From IMG/VR virus record IMGVR_UViG_3300039448_000013, positions 1 to 37,336 of that record: 37,336 nucleotides of DNA; one strand, given 5' to 3'. The notes below the pieces were generated by a model, which did not search any database, had not been told where the DNA came from, and was given only the letters and a program-made list of their open reading frames with translations. Of the stretch, positions 7,680-15,971 are shown in pieces (position 1 is the first letter of the stretch; each line of letters begins with the position of its first letter). This DNA comes from a virus. The translations under genes were made by a program, and so were the position numbers.

Positions 7680-9682
7680 GTTCCGTACCTGGTCATCTGG
7701 TAAGTGGTTTCTTGGGCGCGGGCGATTTCGCCTTGGTTGTGTATGTTGCTGACGTAGATGTTGATTACGTCGTCTTCGGTTAGCTGCTGAACTTGCCCTG
7801 CGCGGCTTGCGTCTTCGATCATGTTCACGGTAGGCGCTTTGCGCTCTTCTCGTGATGCCAGTTGTGTTTGCGTGTCGCGGTTGAAGCTGTTGATGCCTGC
7901 GGCGGTGTCGGGCATGGAGCTGCTGGCGCTTGGGAGGTTTTGGTCAAAGTTGGTTTGCCCAGATAGTCCACCAGCGGAGAGCGAGGCAGAGCCACCTGGT
8001 TGCACTTGTTTGAGTTGGCGTAGGCGCATACCCCCAGCCACCACCGCTGAAGCCGCAAAGGCGACAGCAACAGCAGTATTAATTTTAGACCCGGCTTCAT
8101 AGGCATTTTGGGCAGCAACAATGGTGCTCATAATAATATTAACGACGGCTGCAGCTTTACCAATACGCATTAAGTTTTTGTTGCCGTGCTCGCTCAGAGT
8201 TGCCATATTGGCAAAGAACATCGCACTACCTTGAAGAGCGATTTTGTTAGTATCTTTTTGTTCTTTATCTGCGAGGGCTGCCCATCTTGCAGAGTTTCTT
8301 GCAGATAGCTGGTTGTATTTCTCTTCGGTAATCAACTTGTCACGGTAAGCGTTTTCGATGGTTTCTTGGCGCTTGTCGTAAGCTTCTTTTTCGGCCTCCA
8401 TTTTTGTTTGGAGCGCGGCCTGCGTGGCATTGATGCTGTCGTAGTCGGCAGGATCGATTGGACTTCCTGAGCCGTTTGCACCACCACTATTGATTTGCGC
8501 TTGTACGTTGGCGACTTTGCGGGCGGCTTCGTCGGCTTGGGTTTGTACGCGTTTAAACCAGCGGTCGGATGCTTCGGATGGCAGCTCTTGCATCGCCAGT
8601 TCGTGCAATTCAACTTTGAGAGTTTCGAGCTGATCTCGTGCCACTTGAGCCATGAGTGCAATGCCGGTGTCTGGCGATACGTCTACGGTGACACCGGGGA
8701 TCATGTTTGCGACTTCGGCAAGCTTAGTCCGCACATTTGATAGCATTTCGAGTGTGTTGGCAGCAAAGCCAGCCACCAGCACTTGGGCGCCTTTCCAGAG
8801 GATGTGCATTCCTCGGACGGCATTGGATACATAACCCACGGCGGTGACCGCGATTTCCATGCCTGCTGTTACTTGATCACGAAAGCCGTTCGATTCTTTG
8901 CCAGCGTTAAAAAATTCGTTCGCAATTTCGGTGATGTATGGCGTGACGGCGATGGTGATGCTTTTGCCGAGGCCGTCCATTGCGCTTTTTGCGCGGTAGG
9001 TTGCGTCGTTGGCGGCTTCTATTTTGGCGGCGTCGATGCGGTTGATGGCGATACCTAAACCGACGGCTTCGGCTTGTGCAGCGGCTAAGCCTTCGGCACC
9101 GTCGCGCATCATGTTGACCATGCCCACGCCTTCGGCGTCGAACAGTTTAAACGCGAGACGAACGCGATTGCTTTGGCCGTCTACGTCTTTCATTTTGTCG
9201 GCGATGGCGGCGAATTGTTTTTCCGGAGATAGGCGAGAAAGTTGCTGCGCGCTCATGCCCAGCTCATCCAGTGCTTTAACGGCTTCGCCTGTGCCTTTTG
9301 CTGCTTCAGCAACGCGGCGAACCATACGCTGTAGGCCGGTATCGAGCTGGTTTTGTGCTACACCATTCAGTTCGGCTTGGTGGCGCAATCCTGAGAGTGC
9401 GACGGTGGTTATGCCGAGGCGGTCGGAGAATTTCGCGAGCTGGTCTATTTGCTGCATTTGCTGCTTGACCATGACTGCCGTGGCGGCGGTGACGGTGGCG
9501 GCGGCGGCGGTAACCGCTATGCCTGCTTGGTTAACTCCTGTGCGTGCACTGTTAAATGCTTGGCGCGCGCTGGCTGAGAATCCGTGGGCGTCTTTTTTCG
9601 CATTTTTTAAGCCTGTTTTGTAGCTGGCAGAGTCTAACCCCAGCGATACAATAAGCTGTGCAATGGATTTTCTGATCGACAT
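7676..9682 (-). CDS. Tail tape measure protein
   Basis: A 668-residue tape measure protein. The N-terminal region (IAQLIVSLGLDSASYKTGLK) is the usual start of this family. It is followed by long helical stretches with alanine-rich hydrophobic segments at about 56-72 and others later, a coiled-coil-prone region around 430-480 (ALQTKMEAEKEAYDKRQETI), and a C-terminal variable part. The protein sets tail length and is ejected into the host envelope. By the general relation of roughly 0.15 nm per residue, the tail would be about 100 nm, which is inference. It follows the G/GT chaperone pair, which is the standard order. Confidence 0.92.
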   Translation of the reverse strand: MSIRKSIAQLIVSLGLDSASYKTGLKNAKKDAHGFSASARQAFNSARTGVNQAGIAVTAAAATVTAATAVMVKQQMQQIDQLAKFSDRLGITTVALSGLRHQAELNGVAQNQLDTGLQRMVRRVAEAAKGTGEAVKALDELGMSAQQLSRLSPEKQFAAIADKMKDVDGQSNRVRLAFKLFDAEGVGMVNMMRDGAEGLAAAQAEAVGLGIAINRIDAAKIEAANDATYRAKSAMDGLGKSITIAVTPYITEIANEFFNAGKESNGFRDQVTAGMEIAVTAVGYVSNAVRGMHILWKGAQVLVAGFAANTLEMLSNVRTKLAEVANMIPGVTVDVSPDTGIALMAQVARDQLETLKVELHELAMQELPSEASDRWFKRVQTQADEAARKVANVQAQINSGGANGSGSPIDPADYDSINATQAALQTKMEAEKEAYDKRQETIENAYRDKLITEEKYNQLSARNSARWAALADKEQKDTNKIALQGSAMFFANMATLSEHGNKNLMRIGKAAAVVNIIMSTIVAAQNAYEAGSKINTAVAVAFAASAVVAGGMRLRQLKQVQPGGSASLSAGGLSGQTNFDQNLPSASSSMPDTAAGINSFNRDTQTQLASREERKAPTVNMIEDASRAGQVQQLTEDDVINIYVSNIHNQGEIARAQETTYQMTRYGT

Positions 9683-9690
9683 GGTTTATC

Positions 9691-9990
9691 TCAAATAGCG
9701 GCTTTTAGCATTTTTGCCCACGAGCGCATGCTGGCCGGGCTGACGGGGCCAGATTTATGCTGTGTGAGGCGCTGAATGTGCGGATCTGGGAATAGTTGCG
9801 ACGGTTTGAGTTGGTTGTTTGGCGGTATGCGCCCGATGATGTTGATCATCGCGCTGGTTGCGACACCTGTGCGCCAGTTTTCAGCTGCAAACCCGGCTGG
9901 TTCGACACTGAAGAAGTGCCGCCAGCGGTCTACTTCTGTTGCTGGCAATGCGTTTAACTCGGCATGTGTGCGTATGCCGAGTTGGTGCAT
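9691..9990 (-). CDS. Tail assembly chaperone T domain (made by -1 frameshift)
   Basis: A 99-codon frame that is best read as the T part of a lambda G-GT type chaperone. Its ATG overlaps the stop of the upstream frame (TAATG). The frame stays open upstream back to the slippery heptamer at 10032-10038, adding 14 codons (AFRANPRLYDDYRL). The resulting fusion would have about 230 residues. The stretch MHQLGIRTHAELNALPATEV followed by a Trp- and Arg-rich segment is typical of gpT-like domains. The GT fusion is thought to bridge the tape measure and tail tube subunits during assembly. Independent initiation at the ATG cannot be excluded. Confidence 0.8.
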   Translation of the reverse strand: MHQLGIRTHAELNALPATEVDRWRHFFSVEPAGFAAENWRTGVATSAMINIIGRIPPNNQLKPSQLFPDPHIQRLTQHKSGPVSPASMRSWAKMLKAAI

Positions 9991-10382
9991 TAGTCGGTAG
10001 TCGTCGTAGAGCCTTGGGTTTGCTCGAAAGGCTTTCCCGCTGGGGTGTCTCCGGCGGTATCGGCTTCGCCTGCCATGTTCACGCCGGACAACTCCATGAT
10101 TGCCTTGTATAAGTCGAGCATGGCGTTTTCTGATTTTTCGGCGAGTGCGGCGGCGTCTTCTTCAGTAAAGAGACGGTCGCCGTTTTCGTCGATTGTGCCT
10201 GCGATAACGGTTTGAACAATGGATTCGTCGGGCTGGCCAGCGTTGTGCAGGTCCATGACTCGTGTACGTTCGCGCAGCGGGAGTTCGCGCACGGTGAGTG
10301 TGAGATTCCACGCTTCAACGGGCACTTCTTTTGTGGCGAGGTCATCCAGCTGCAGGATGCTTTCGCGTAGTGATTTTGGCAT
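9990..10382 (-). CDS. Tail assembly chaperone G protein
   Basis: A 130-residue protein with the features of lambda gpG-type tail assembly chaperones. It has an N-terminal beta region (PVEAWNLTLTVRELPLRERT), a helical middle with many acidic residues, and a low-complexity C terminus (GSTTTTD). It lies between the tail tube and tape measure genes. Near its end, codon pair GGA-AAG lies in the heptamer GGGAAAG in the correct phase for -1 slippage, giving the longer GT product. Only a minor fraction of ribosomes is expected to shift, so this short form should be the main product. Confidence 0.85.
   Translation of the reverse strand: MPKSLRESILQLDDLATKEVPVEAWNLTLTVRELPLRERTRVMDLHNAGQPDESIVQTVIAGTIDENGDRLFTEEDAAALAEKSENAMLDLYKAIMELSGVNMAGEADTAGDTPAGKPFEQTQGSTTTTD
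10032..10038 (-). promoter_or_regulatory. Programmed -1 frameshift site GGGAAAG
   Basis: On the minus strand the heptamer G-GGA-AAG (10038 to 10032) is in the X-XXY-YYZ phase of the G-like frame, whose codons here are GCG-GGA-AAG. It is the same heptamer used by phage lambda for gpG/gpGT. After slippage the -1 frame runs without a stop into the T-like gene. Confidence 0.88.
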
Positions 10383-10391
10383 GCTGGCTCC

Positions 10392-10820
10392 TTACGCTTC
10401 GATCAGGTCGTTGACGTTGAGCGTGAATGTGAGGAAGGTTTCATCTTCCAGCGATGGCAATAATTCGTATTCTTTCACCCAACCAACGACGGTGAATGTT
10501 TCAACGTCGTTGGCGGCATTCGGGCCTTCTGACGGGAAAGCAAATTGCCACTTACGCTCGGTGCCGATTTTTTGATCGGCAATCACGTTGGCGGCTTCCG
10601 CTTCTGACGTTTTTACTTTAAACGCCAGCGCCTTTAGCGTTGTGATGCCTGCGCGCGTGCGGGCGTATTTGCTTTTGGTGTTGGTGTCGCCATGTTCAGC
10701 GCTGGACGCGCCAAACCCCGGCAGTGGATCGTATAACTCCATGGCGTCGCCATAGGTATCGGGCGTGTCGGTTTCGCGGTATAGCGCAGCGAGGCCCGCG
10801 CCTACTTTTTTGTCACTCAT
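10392..10820 (-). CDS. Major tail tube protein
   Basis: A 142-residue protein in the position of the tail tube subunit (lambda gpV role), between the completion protein and the tail chaperones. It is beta-rich with a typical tube-protein start (MSDKKVGAGLAALYRETDTP) and an end that matches a final strand (ETFLTFTLNVNDLIEA). The ATG at 10820 is chosen because GGAG lies about nine bases upstream and it overlaps the previous gene by four bases. A TTG at 10835 would add five residues. Many copies should stack as hexamer rings around the tape measure. Confidence 0.8.
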   Translation of the reverse strand: MSDKKVGAGLAALYRETDTPDTYGDAMELYDPLPGFGASSAEHGDTNTKSKYARTRAGITTLKALAFKVKTSEAEAANVIADQKIGTERKWQFAFPSEGPNAANDVETFTVVGWVKEYELLPSLEDETFLTFTLNVNDLIEA

Positions 10821-11221
10821 GGTAGTGATCTCCAAATAATCGTTAGTTCTATGATGTGGTGGTGCGTTTCGCTGGCGCTGGCAAATCCGGGGCGGATGTC
10901 GTCAGTGCTGATTAAATCAATGCCGATCTGGTCGTGGGTTGCGCTGTAGCCATCAAGCTGCTCACCGATGGTGGTGGCGATGGTGGCGGCGCTTAAATAA
11001 CTTTTTGCAAATACGTCGATCTGGTATCGAGTGCGGCGCGTTGTGTGCTGTTTTGCGGTGCTGGTGCGCTCGCTGGCTGGGTTGCTAATGCTTTGATGTC
11101 TAATGGCTGGGTAGCGGCATTCTTCAGGCAATAAACCGGGGTGTATTCGGTCGTCGAGTGCGCTACTGACGCTGGGCGGCATGTCGTTTAACAATAGATC
11201 TGTGATGATAATTTCGATCAT
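10817..11221 (-). CDS. Tail completion/terminator protein (DUF3168/gpU-like)
   Basis: A 134-residue protein with the pattern of tail completion proteins: short N-terminal strands, a basic loop (STAKQHTTRRTRYQIDVFA), a helix (YLSAATIATTIGEQLDGY) and a final strand pair (HHIIELTIIWRSL). The family caps the head-proximal end of the tail tube and stops its polymerisation. It overlaps both neighbours by four bases (ATGA), so it is translationally coupled to the HK97 gp10-like gene and the tail tube gene. The family assignment rests on order and fold character. Confidence 0.7.
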   Translation of the reverse strand: MIEIIITDLLLNDMPPSVSSALDDRIHPGLLPEECRYPAIRHQSISNPASERTSTAKQHTTRRTRYQIDVFAKSYLSAATIATTIGEQLDGYSATHDQIGIDLISTDDIRPGFASASETHHHIIELTIIWRSLP

Positions 11222-11667
11222 TTGCCGGTTTTCTCAAATTTAGCGATGCGCTTTTGCAGTTGTTTGGTTAGGCGTGTAAGCACTTTATTGACGTTGTTAT
11301 CCATCGCACGGCGCATCCAGCCGCGCGGGCTGATATTTTCGGTGCCTTCTTCGAGAAGGCGCGCCCACCAGTGTTTTTTGCTGCGGTAGCCGACGTGTAT
11401 CCAGAAGATTCCGTCTTTGTCGCCTTGGTCCCCGCGTTCGCCCCAGCGCTTTGTTACTTCGGCTAGGGGTTTGATGCCGCGTTTTTCTCGGCGGGCCGCT
11501 GCGCTATCGGTGGAGGCACGGGGCGCGGTGGCTTTCATTTCATCGAGTACGGGCTTGGTGGCGTACATGCCCGCGTTGCGCAGTATTTTGCCCTGCATGT
11601 CGGCGGCTAGGCCGTCGAGTTTGGCATCTAGTTCGGCCAGCCCTTTGACTTCAAATTCGTTGCTCAT
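11218..11667 (-). CDS. HK97 gp10-like head-tail protein
   Basis: A 149-residue basic protein resembling the HK97 gp10 family, which acts at the head-tail joint or in tail assembly. The N terminus (EFEVKGLAELDAKLDGLA) and a helical C terminus (VNKVLTRLTKQLQKRIAKFE) flank a central region with ARREKRG and HWWARLLEEGTEN, a typical gp10-like segment. Four-base overlaps on both sides show tight translational coupling in the connector operon. Confidence 0.78.
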   Translation of the reverse strand: MSNEFEVKGLAELDAKLDGLAADMQGKILRNAGMYATKPVLDEMKATAPRASTDSAAARREKRGIKPLAEVTKRWGERGDQGDKDGIFWIHVGYRSKKHWWARLLEEGTENISPRGWMRRAMDNNVNKVLTRLTKQLQKRIAKFEKTGK

Positions 11668-11990
11668 AACCGGCGACCAGCGCTGGTGCGCTCAACGGTG
11701 ATTAGGGTGCTGCTGCGAAACGGGCTTTCGTGGCCGATAATCGCGTATTGTTGGCCGTCGATTTCAACGATGTTGGTGTCGTCAATCGTTGGCAGGTAGT
11801 GCGTTTTAAGTGTGTACCGGGCAGTGTTGCTGAGCGTGTTTTCGCTGGCTGATTCGCTCGCGGTGTTGAGTTTTACTGAGCACCAAAACGGCTCGATTAA
11901 CTCGTATGTGGTTTCTGGCTCGTTGAGCTCATTGCGGCCTGAGACTGCGCCGTATAATTCGGCGTAGGTGTCGTAGGTGCCAATAGCCAT
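11664..11990 (-). CDS. Head-tail joining/adaptor protein (SPP1 gp16-like)
   Basis: A 108-residue beta-barrel type head closure protein. The pattern of an N-terminal Tyr-rich start (MAIGTYDTYAELYG), a strand with Trp-Cys (EPFWCSVKL), and a C-terminal strand pair (QYAIIGHESPFRSSTLITVE) is typical of the phage head-tail joining family. The ATG at 11990 lies two bases after the upstream stop and is preferred over a TTG at 12026, which would extend it by 12 residues into the previous gene. It should bind the connector ring and retain packaged DNA. Confidence 0.75.
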   Translation of the reverse strand: MAIGTYDTYAELYGAVSGRNELNEPETTYELIEPFWCSVKLNTASESASENTLSNTARYTLKTHYLPTIDDTNIVEIDGQQYAIIGHESPFRSSTLITVERTSAGRRL

Positions 11991-11992
11991 GA

Positions 11993-12304
11993 TTATGCGA
12001 TCCGGTAAACTTTGTACGGTTGCCAAAGACGTTCAATCGCGGGCGGCTCGGCGGCGTTCATATCGCGATTTGTGTACAGATGACCCACGAACAGTAAAAT
12101 GCCGGCGGTGATTGCGCCGTTAAGTACAGCGGTGAACTCCGGCGCGTCGATGTCTTGCTCTAGTGCGGCTTGATCTTCATACAGCTTGCGCTCGGTGTCG
12201 TTTTCGAAGCGCGTGATGGCGGCATCGATATACTCTTGTATGAGATCGTCTTCACGGGCGTGAAGTACGCGACAATGAGCTTTGGCGACGGCGACGGAGA
12301 TCAT
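11993..12304 (-). CDS. Head-tail connector protein (HK97 gp6-like)
   Basis: A 103-residue, mainly helical protein of the gp6-like connector family. It opens with MISVAVAKAHCRVLHAREDD, typical of these adaptors, has a helix YIDAAITRFENDTERKL, and ends WQPYKVYRIA, a conserved-looking terminus for the family. It forms the ring that docks under the portal. The start codon directly follows the stop of the 87-residue gene with no gap. Confidence 0.85.
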   Translation of the reverse strand: MISVAVAKAHCRVLHAREDDLIQEYIDAAITRFENDTERKLYEDQAALEQDIDAPEFTAVLNGAITAGILLFVGHLYTNRDMNAAEPPAIERLWQPYKVYRIA

Positions 12305-12568
12305 TTATTTGGCCTTTGGGGCTGGCGCTGGTTTTGAATCGGGATTTGCGGCCGGTTTCGCTTCAGACGCCTTTCCGTGTTCAATGACTTCGCTCTTCAA
12401 CACGTCTTTGCAGTATTTAATATCGGCTTCTTTGGTCGATACCATGCCCTGCTTTTCAAGCGTTTCTGCGGTTTTTTCGTCAATACCTGATACAAGCTGA
12501 TTAGGCTGATATTTGGTGGATTCAACCAGTGTAATGCTGAGAATTCGGACTACGGCTGTCTTTGCCAT
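12305..12568 (-). CDS. Small head-region protein, unknown
   Basis: An 87-residue basic protein between the capsid and connector genes. The N terminus is beta-prone (KTAVVRILSITLVESTKYQP), the middle is helical and charged, and the C terminus is an Ala-Pro-Lys-rich tail (SKPAPAPKAK) that looks disordered. I do not recognise a family with certainty. Genes in this position sometimes encode head decoration or minor head proteins. It follows the terminator hairpin at 12595-12625, so its transcription depends on read-through. Confidence 0.6.
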   Translation of the reverse strand: MAKTAVVRILSITLVESTKYQPNQLVSGIDEKTAETLEKQGMVSTKEADIKYCKDVLKSEVIEHGKASEAKPAANPDSKPAPAPKAK

Positions 12569-12594
12569 GGTGATTTCCTTCGAAAAATAGAATT

Positions 12595-12625
12595 AAAAAA
12601 GGCGCTAATTTAGCGCCTTTTTCTA
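12595..12625. terminator. Rho-independent terminator after capsid gene
   Basis: GGCGCTA and TAGCGCC form a 7-bp stem with an ATT loop, flanked by A6 and T5, so it can act in both directions. It lies 38 bases downstream of the major capsid stop on the minus strand. It probably limits expression of downstream genes relative to capsid. Confidence 0.85.
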
Positions 12626-12662
12626 GTGGGTTTGGCTGCGTTAAGACGCGACTAAACCGCGC

Positions 12663-13901
12663 TTAGGATGCTGCACATTGCAGAGTTTTAACTGCGCCGC
12701 CCACATCCAGCAACTTACCATCAGAACGCTGGAAGCCAACAAAGCCAACCTGACCCTTGAGCGTGTATTTAGAGTCGGTCATACGGAACAGCATCAACTG
12801 CATTACGTCACGAATGGTGTAATGAGAGAAGTCACCAAAGGCCACTGCTTTTGCGTTTGCGGCAATATCAGCCATTTGCTGGTTGATTTGGTAGCCGTAT
12901 CCACCAATGCGATCCGGCGCACCCGTATCAAGGCTAGGCAACCATAAAGGACGATTATTAGCGTCTTTTTTGCCTTTCAGTTTCTTCAAGGTCATGTCGT
13001 TAAACATGAATAAACACTTGCCAGATTCGCGGTAAATAGGGTCAACGCTGTGAGCTAATGCATCCAACTCATCAAAAGTGATATCTGCTGCGGCGGCTGC
13101 AACTTCGCCAACCGTTGCGGCAGTTACCACACCTTCCGGCTGGCCTGTGCCTGTGCCGATAGTGAAGTGTTTGTTCTGGATGCGAGCAATACGCATGGCT
13201 AACAAGCGCAGGATATGGGCTTCGACATCGATACCAGAATCTTGAGTAAGCTCATAAGGCAAAGCAATTGACTTAGAACTGTACTTGAAAGCACCCATTG
13301 ACTTAGTGCCAAATTCGGTGTCTTCCTCACCAACTTCAACGCTTTCGCCGACAATTTCACCCTCTTCCGAAGTTGAGTCGGTGGTTGGCATATCCATAGG
13401 GTTGCCGGTGGCAGTTTGCATAACGGTCGCAATCGATCGCATACCGCCAAACGATTTCATTGCTTCAAGCAAGCGAGAAACAAATTCACGGTGCACTAAT
13501 GCGCCGCCGTTATTTGCCTCACCAATACCCATAGCAGCAGACACCCGCTTCACTTCTTTCGCCATGAATTCGCGCTGGTCTGTGGTTAAGTTTTCAACAC
13601 CACCACGCAGCCATGCATTGGTGCAGGCTTTCAGTTTTTGTTCGCGAACGGTCGCTTCGTCGACGCTGATATTCATATCAACAGCAACGTTAGCAACGTG
13701 GTTTTCTTGAGATTCGGTCATCTCAAGTGTTTCTTTGAATGCACTGATGTGCGCATCAATATTGTCGACGGCGGCTTTCAGATCGTTGTACTTCGTCTGA
13801 TCGTCGTTGGTCCATTTTTCGGTTTCTGGCTTTTGAACCAGGGCGGTCATTTGTGCGGCAATGTTTTTGCGTTCTTCCCGCAGTTCTTGGATGCTTTTCA
13901 T
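12663..13901 (-). CDS. Major capsid protein, HK97 fold
   Basis: A 412-residue major capsid protein. Residues about 1-70 are a coiled-coil delta/scaffold domain (SIQELREERKNIAAQMTALV), removed by the prohead protease in this family. From about residue 130 the HK97-fold shell domain follows, with recognisable segments such as GGALVHREFVSRLLEAMKSF, SIALPYELTQDSGIDVE and a late HYTIRDVMQLMLFR. It is flanked by terminators on both sides, consistent with a need for a separate abundant transcript. The protease is directly upstream, as is usual in HK97-type head modules. Confidence 0.93.
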   Translation of the reverse strand: MKSIQELREERKNIAAQMTALVQKPETEKWTNDDQTKYNDLKAAVDNIDAHISAFKETLEMTESQENHVANVAVDMNISVDEATVREQKLKACTNAWLRGGVENLTTDQREFMAKEVKRVSAAMGIGEANNGGALVHREFVSRLLEAMKSFGGMRSIATVMQTATGNPMDMPTTDSTSEEGEIVGESVEVGEEDTEFGTKSMGAFKYSSKSIALPYELTQDSGIDVEAHILRLLAMRIARIQNKHFTIGTGTGQPEGVVTAATVGEVAAAAADITFDELDALAHSVDPIYRESGKCLFMFNDMTLKKLKGKKDANNRPLWLPSLDTGAPDRIGGYGYQINQQMADIAANAKAVAFGDFSHYTIRDVMQLMLFRMTDSKYTLKGQVGFVGFQRSDGKLLDVGGAVKTLQCAAS

Positions 13902-13930
13902 GCTTTGTTCTCCGTGAGGATTTTTAGGTA

Positions 13931-13957
13931 TAAAAAAACCCGCCGTAGCGGGTTGTA
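13931..13957 (-). terminator. Rho-independent terminator between protease and capsid genes
   Basis: On the minus strand AACCCGC-TACG-GCGGGTT is followed by a run of T, so it stops leftward transcription before the capsid gene. A weak terminator here would act as an attenuator unless the polymerase is antiterminated. Confidence 0.85.
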
Positions 13958-13976
13958 TTCGGGTCGCGGGAAGCCG

Positions 13977-14714
13977 CTAGCCGTGAGCCATAGCCAGCGC
14001 TTCGGTCTGACGACGTAGGCGGGCCATGAATTCTTTGTGTGCGGCTTCTTCTTCCGCGTTGGGTTTATCTTTTGATTCGATTATTGGCGCGTTGGTGTAG
14101 GCGTTTAAATTCCAACGACTGGTGTTTTCTGCACTGGTTTCTTCGGTTTCGATGATGTCGTCAATGAAGCCGTGCTCTTTAGCTTCGTTGGCGTCGAACC
14201 ATGTTTCGGCTTCCATCCATTGGCTGAGCTGCTCGCGTGACTGTCCGGTTTTCTTTTCGTAGTCGTTGAGAATACTGGTATCGACTTTTTCGAGCAGGTC
14301 GGCAGTGCTGCGCATGTCGCGTTTATTACCAACAACCAGCGTCCAACCTTCGTGGATCATGTAAAAGCCGCCGTCAGCCATGGTGACGGAATCACAAGCT
14401 GCGCTGATATAGGTCGCGGCGCTGGCGCATAGGCCGTCGATCTGGGCTGTAATGGTGGATTTGTGCTGCTTTATTGCAGTTGAAATCGAACGAGCATCAA
14501 ACACATCGCCGCCGGGACTATTGATGTGCAGGGTGATGTTTTGCTCTGTAATTTCATTCAGTTCTTGAATAAAATCTTTAGCCGTGACGCCCCACCATCC
14601 ACCGATTGAGTCGTAGAGGTAAATATGGGCAACACCATCTTCTGATTTTATTTCAACTTTCTTGCCGCGCTCTTTATTCGCTTCAAGAAGGTTGAGAAGT
14701 CGATTCATCGTCAT
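13977..14714 (-). CDS. ClpP-like prohead protease
   Basis: A protein of about 245 residues of the ClpP/S14 serine protease type that serves as prohead protease. Numbering from the upstream GTG at 14723, NSPGGDVFDAR marks the oxyanion region near residue 68, Ser101 is in GLCASAAT, and His124 is in MIHEG. The usual third residue near WFDANEAKEHGFID is not obvious. The extended C terminus is charged and low in complexity. I prefer the ATG at 14714, which has GGTGA just upstream, over the GTG. It overlaps the portal gene by about 30 bases. It should remove the capsid delta domain during head maturation. Confidence 0.88.
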   Translation of the reverse strand: MTMNRLLNLLEANKERGKKVEIKSEDGVAHIYLYDSIGGWWGVTAKDFIQELNEITEQNITLHINSPGGDVFDARSISTAIKQHKSTITAQIDGLCASAATYISAACDSVTMADGGFYMIHEGWTLVVGNKRDMRSTADLLEKVDTSILNDYEKKTGQSREQLSQWMEAETWFDANEAKEHGFIDDIIETEETSAENTSRWNLNAYTNAPIIESKDKPNAEEEAAHKEFMARLRRQTEALAMAHG

Positions 14715-15969
14715 TGGTATCACCTGTTTTTTTGGTTTCGGTCGTCATTGGTTTGTAGAGCTCGTCACCACCATCCACGGGTGGTAAGTCTTCTAATTTG
14801 CGCACTTCATTTGTCGTTAAGAATCCCGGCATTTGATTGCCACCCAACCCGGATTTGTAAGCCTCGTAACGGGTTTTAATATCGCCACGCAATAAGCCGT
14901 CGATATTGAAGCGGAAGAAGAACTTTTCGCTGCGAATGATTTTTCGATTTACTTCTTGTTCGATTCGAGCAAGCAATGGGCGTAACGTGTAGATGGTGAA
15001 TGCCATGCTTTGCTGTTCAATACCTGCACCCCATGAGCTGGATTTTTCGAGATGCCCAATCATGTGTGGCGGCACACCAAATATGCGAGCGATGTCAGTT
15101 ACTTGGAATGATCGCGTTTGTAATAATTGGCTGTCTTCCGCTGACATGGTGATTTCTTTGAACTCACCACCTTGGGGAATAAATGCAGGCAAGTGGCGTT
15201 TTTCTGGGTTGCCGTGATGCTCGAACCAGTAATTACGAACGATTTTTGCTTGGTCTTCTTTTAGAGATTCTGGGAATTTTATGTAACCGCGCGGGGTTGC
15301 ATCGTTTGCGAAAAATGTCGCGCTGTATTTGTCGGCAGCTAACGCACCACCAACACTGTTCAGCATTGCCGTTCGTAGTGTGCTTAGGCCTTTTTTACCG
15401 TTCCAGCCGATATTTGGGATGTGCAAGATATCGTCTTGGTCATAAACGGCGCTTGTTCCGTTATCGAAAACTACTGCATAGCGTAAACGTCCATTTACTT
15501 CGTCCGGCTCTACTCGTGACGGATTTAATGGCGTGAGGCTGATCATGTCGCCGTTTCGATTTCGACCAATTAGGCTGTAGTGGTTGCCTTCGAATAAAAT
15601 ATGATTAACGACGCATTCCCAAAATATCACCGATGTAAGCATTGGGTTTGGTGAGTCGTGCAAGGTTGCGTAATACGGGTGTGATTTTGCAACGCTTGTT
15701 TTTTTACCTTCGCGCTCGTGGATATGTGCGGGCAATGTACCAACTGTGCCGCAAATCAAACGCGAACAGGCATAGACGGCAGCAACTTTCATTGCGCTAT
15801 CACGCGTAACAGGTTCACCATGAGTGGACATGTTTGTATTAAACAAATCCATCATGCCTTCTACGTCACCACCGGTCACCGTGACGGCGTTTTTTATCTC
15901 ACTAATTTGCGCTTGTGCCTGCTGAAGCTGCGCAGCGAGATCTGCCGTTTTTGATTTAAATGGCCACAT
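14683..15969 (-). CDS. Portal protein, HK97 family
   Basis: A 428-residue portal protein. It starts MWPFKSKTADLAAQ, has the family segment VYACSRLICGTVGTLPAHI near residues 68-86, and contains the RSFQVTDIARIFGVPPHMIG segment that is highly typical of HK97-type portals. The C terminus is acidic and disordered. The dodecamer forms the DNA channel at one capsid vertex, docks the terminase during packaging and the connector afterwards. The start follows the large terminase stop by two bases. Confidence 0.93.
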   Translation of the reverse strand: MWPFKSKTADLAAQLQQAQAQISEIKNAVTVTGGDVEGMMDLFNTNMSTHGEPVTRDSAMKVAAVYACSRLICGTVGTLPAHIHEREGKKTSVAKSHPYYATLHDSPNPMLTSVIFWECVVNHILFEGNHYSLIGRNRNGDMISLTPLNPSRVEPDEVNGRLRYAVVFDNGTSAVYDQDDILHIPNIGWNGKKGLSTLRTAMLNSVGGALAADKYSATFFANDATPRGYIKFPESLKEDQAKIVRNYWFEHHGNPEKRHLPAFIPQGGEFKEITMSAEDSQLLQTRSFQVTDIARIFGVPPHMIGHLEKSSSWGAGIEQQSMAFTIYTLRPLLARIEQEVNRKIIRSEKFFFRFNIDGLLRGDIKTRYEAYKSGLGGNQMPGFLTTNEVRKLEDLPPVDGGDELYKPMTTETKKTGDTNDDESTSQPS

Positions 15970-15971
15970 AT

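Noticed and set aside
9009-9623. Long plus-strand open frame of 204 codons
   Set aside because: It is antisense to the tape measure gene, has Ala/Ser-rich content caused by the opposite frame's codon bias, and has no ribosome binding site.
13285-13710. Plus-strand frame of 141 codons
   Set aside because: It is antisense to the major capsid gene, whose identity is clear.
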